From: Patescibacteria group bacterium
GTDB lineage: Bacteria; Patescibacteriota; Minisyncoccia; Phycocordibacterales; UBA2100
Length of the DNA stretch: 8,004 nucleotides
Reading direction: 5' to 3'
NCBI GenBank assembly: GCA_015491135.1
Contig: WFWK01000029.1
Location: forward strand, 1-8,004
The notes beneath the pieces are model-generated. The model did not search any database. It worked only from the letters and a program-made list of their open reading frames with translations, and was not told where the DNA came from. The position numbers and the translations under genes are program-made. Positions within the stretch are counted from its first letter, which is position 1; each line of letters opens with the position of its first letter. Below are positions 6,874 through 8,004 of this stretch, one piece after another.

Positions 6874-6908
6874 AAAAAAGATGGGCGGTCTGCAAAAACA
6901 GACCGCCC
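6874..6908 (-). terminator. Rho-independent terminator of the 100-residue gene
   Basis: Read on the minus strand, a perfect 10-bp G+C-rich stem GGGCGGTCTG / CAGACCGCCC (6908-6899 and 6892-6883) with a 6-base loop TTTTTG is followed, after ATC, by six T residues (6879-6874). It starts ten bases after the stop codon at 6919. In the plus direction there is no T tract, so it works for the minus-strand gene only. It insulates mgtC from upstream transcription. Confidence 0.92.
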
Positions 6909-6918
6909 GGAATGAGCG

Positions 6919-7221
6919 TCACATCACGGCCACCTCGGCCTGCTCCGAGATGACCTCCAGAAGGCGGGCATCTATGTAAATTTTACCGCCTTCTTTTTCA
7001 CCTTCACCGCATTTGCGCCAAACTTGCGCTTCGGGGAAGTACTCAAAGCACTCCCCCTGCAAGGTGATAGCTTGAACCGTGGCCAACGAACCATCGCACA
7101 CTATCTGCACGACGGCCTTCACCCTCTCCAGCACAAACCCCTGCTGTTTGTACTGGTTATAAAAAACACAGGCCAGCTCCACCATCTCACCCTGTTTATA
7201 GCCGGCAAGCATTTCAGTCAT
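6919..7221 (-). CDS. Small protein of unknown function (100 residues)
   Basis: I do not recognise this protein. It is short, soluble and acidic, has no signal peptide or membrane segment, and three scattered cysteines plus one near the end of an aromatic stretch (CVFYNQYKQQG near 18-28, C42, C58, C71) form no clear metal motif. Alternating hydrophobic runs such as VKAVVQIVC and KIYIDARLLEVI suggest a small beta-rich fold. The start is fixed by AGAAGGAG seven bases before the ATG at 7221; the in-frame ATG at 7248 has no such site and would place that sequence inside the protein. Hand counting gives 54% G+C for 6901-7200, against 30% and 43% in two 60-base samples of neighbouring genes (6361-6420, 4381-4440). 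It forms a self-contained unit with its own promoter, leader and terminator. That the reading frame is expressed is very likely from these signals; function is open. Recent acquisition or high expression could explain the composition. Confidence 0.85.
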   Translation of the reverse strand: MTEMLAGYKQGEMVELACVFYNQYKQQGFVLERVKAVVQIVCDGSLATVQAITLQGECFEYFPEAQVWRKCGEGEKEGGKIYIDARLLEVISEQAEVAVM

Positions 7222-7228
7222 GACACTT

Positions 7229-7236
7229 CTCCTTCT
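7229..7236 (-). promoter_or_regulatory. Canonical Shine-Dalgarno site of the small gene
   Basis: AGAAGGAG on the minus strand, seven bases before the ATG at 7221. It decides the start codon and is the only strong ribosome binding site I found in the window. The segment just upstream has TGGTT and AACCA arms (7260-7256 and 7242-7238) that could pair in the leader. Confidence 0.88.
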
Positions 7237-7265
7237 TGGTTGATACAAGCTACAAAACCATTTAT

Positions 7266-7293
7266 TTTATACCATTTTTTTACAGTACGTCAA
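7266..7293 (-). promoter_or_regulatory. Strong predicted promoter of the small gene
   Basis: On the minus strand a -35 TTGACG (7293-7288), a 16-base spacer and an extended -10 TGG-TATAAA (7274-7266) give a near-consensus promoter. Transcription should start near 7259-7260, leaving a leader of about 38 bases before the ATG at 7221. The -35 box overlaps the last codons of the upstream nuclease gene, whose stop is at 7282-7280. Confidence 0.78.
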
Positions 7294-8004
7294 TATTTTG
7301 CCCGCAAAGGCCGTCTATCTCTTCTAAAATTTTATCCGTGTTTTTAAATATTCCAACATGATGCAATATTTGCGGATTTCCTTTTATCTCTTTGCAAAGA
7401 ACAATATCGGCATCAAGCAATTTTCTTTTTTGACTCTCCGAGATGGTGGTCAGGGCCGTTATGGGGTGCACGCCAGCTTTATCTATAAGCGTTTCTATCC
7501 CGTTGTTGTAAGGGTAATCCCAGCCCATCATATTGAGTTTTGCACACTGTCCATATCTTATGGCATTTCTGGTAAAGCGAGTGTTTGTTATAAGCCACGG
7601 CTCATCAACCAAAGAGTTTAAATCATTAAAACGAGCTTTTACATAAAGAGCGTCTTTTAAATCGGTTTTAACTCCAAGTGCATTGTGGAATTTCAGCTCC
7701 GCCGCAACTCTTTTGCCTCTGTAGTGCGCAACAAGATCAACCTCGTGAGGGGCGCACTTCCCTTGCATAGCAACACCGGTTCTGACTTTTCTGTATCCTA
7801 TATTGCGAAACACTCCGGCCATAAACCTTTCAAAAGGAAATCCCGACGGACCCAAATCAAGAACGGCTCTTTTGAGAGAATAACGAGCGGCAAAAGGGTT
7901 TTTTATTCTTCTTAGTTTGTCAAATGCCACCTCATAAATCTCTTGAGTTGTTATTCCATCGTACAAAACCTTTCTCTCTACAAATCTCAAAATTTTATCC
8001 CTAA
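7280..8004 (-). CDS. ATP-cone / Mrr-like restriction-endonuclease-fold protein (N-terminus beyond right edge)
   Basis: The frame is open to the window edge, so the 240 visible residues are the C-terminal part of a longer protein. A TTG at 7990 is only an internal leucine, because the preceding codons RDKI continue the domain. The first roughly 55 visible residues (from GITTQEIYEVAF to AARYSLKRAVLDLGPSG) match the end of an ATP-cone domain, the nucleotide-binding regulatory module known from ribonucleotide reductase and NrdR. Next comes a PD-(D/E)XK core of the Mrr_cat type: HEVDLVA (H86-E-V-D89) and AELKFHN (E102-L-K104), numbered from the first visible codon. The tail TNTRFTRNAIRYGQC and the WDYP and HPITAL segments are typical of this architecture as I remember it. 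It may be a nucleotide-sensing nuclease, but the function of the family is not settled to my knowledge. No methyltransferase or specificity subunit is nearby, so an ordinary restriction role is doubtful. Confidence 0.85.
   Translation of the reverse strand, partial: RDKILRFVERKVLYDGITTQEIYEVAFDKLRRIKNPFAARYSLKRAVLDLGPSGFPFERFMAGVFRNIGYRKVRTGVAMQGKCAPHEVDLVAHYRGKRVAAELKFHNALGVKTDLKDALYVKARFNDLNSLVDEPWLITNTRFTRNAIRYGQCAKLNMMGWDYPYNNGIETLIDKAGVHPITALTTISESQKRKLLDADIVLCKEIKGNPQILHHVGIFKNTDKILEEIDGLCGQNIDVL

Noticed and set aside
6831..6898. Three copies of TGCAAAAA at 6831, 6871 and 6891
   Set aside because: They are short A-rich words belonging to the promoter region, the terminator T tract and the terminator loop; no regular unit or longer identity is seen.
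7222..7248. Longer start at 7248 for the small gene, adding MYQPRRRSV
   Set aside because: The Shine-Dalgarno site lies inside that extension, seven bases before the ATG at 7221, and no ribosome binding site precedes 7248.
7988..7990. TTG at 7990 as the start of the ATP-cone nuclease
   Set aside because: The frame continues upstream to the edge (RDKI) and the ATP-cone domain would otherwise be cut in half; the gene is simply truncated by the window.

Overview
The window looks like a piece of a compact, moderately A+T-rich bacterial genome, most likely a Patescibacteria/CPR-type organism or a relative. This rests on the AlaS sequence, which has a GGPDSEIFYD segment followed by a Cys/His-rich insert and the GRFMEIGNSVFM stretch. 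It also rests on the tight gene packing and on the mix of a peptidase, an ion pump and nucleases without any biosynthetic operon. TAA, TGA and TAG all end credible genes, so UGA is not recoded. The taxonomic call is inference; the sequence has no rRNA or other decisive marker.

Layout: (1) 1-1754, minus strand: the first 584 codons of alanyl-tRNA synthetase, running off the left edge. (2) 1795-4194, minus: a complete P-type ATPase of the proton-pump (P3A) type, about 40 bp upstream of alaS. (3) 4195-4292: a 98-bp divergent promoter region. (4) 4293-5534, plus: a complete M16-family zinc peptidase, the only plus-strand gene. (5) 5535-6314, minus: a Cas4/RecB-like PD-(D/E)XK nuclease with four cysteines; its stop codon directly abuts that of the peptidase. 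(6) 6316-6801, minus: an MgtC/SapB-family membrane protein, cotranscribed ahead of the nuclease with one base between them. (7) 6842-6908: a short inverted repeat and a strong intrinsic terminator. (8) 6919-7221, minus: a 100-residue protein of unknown function, richer in G+C than its neighbours. (9) 7280-8004, minus: the C-terminal part of a protein with an ATP-cone remnant and an Mrr-like nuclease domain, cut by the right edge. No stretch over 300 bases lacks a gene.

The most notable pattern is in the start signals. Four genes (alaS, the ATPase, the M16 peptidase and mgtC) have a -10 hexamer ending only 6 or 7 bases before the start codon. Transcription would therefore begin at or next to the ATG, giving leaderless mRNAs, and none of the four has a Shine-Dalgarno sequence. 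The 100-residue gene is the opposite: a strong promoter, a leader of roughly 38 nt, a textbook AGAAGGAG ribosome binding site, its own terminator and higher G+C. The window thus seems to hold two styles of gene expression side by side. Apart from the mgtC-nuclease pair, I see no clear functional link among the genes. I did not find a convincing new multi-gene system.
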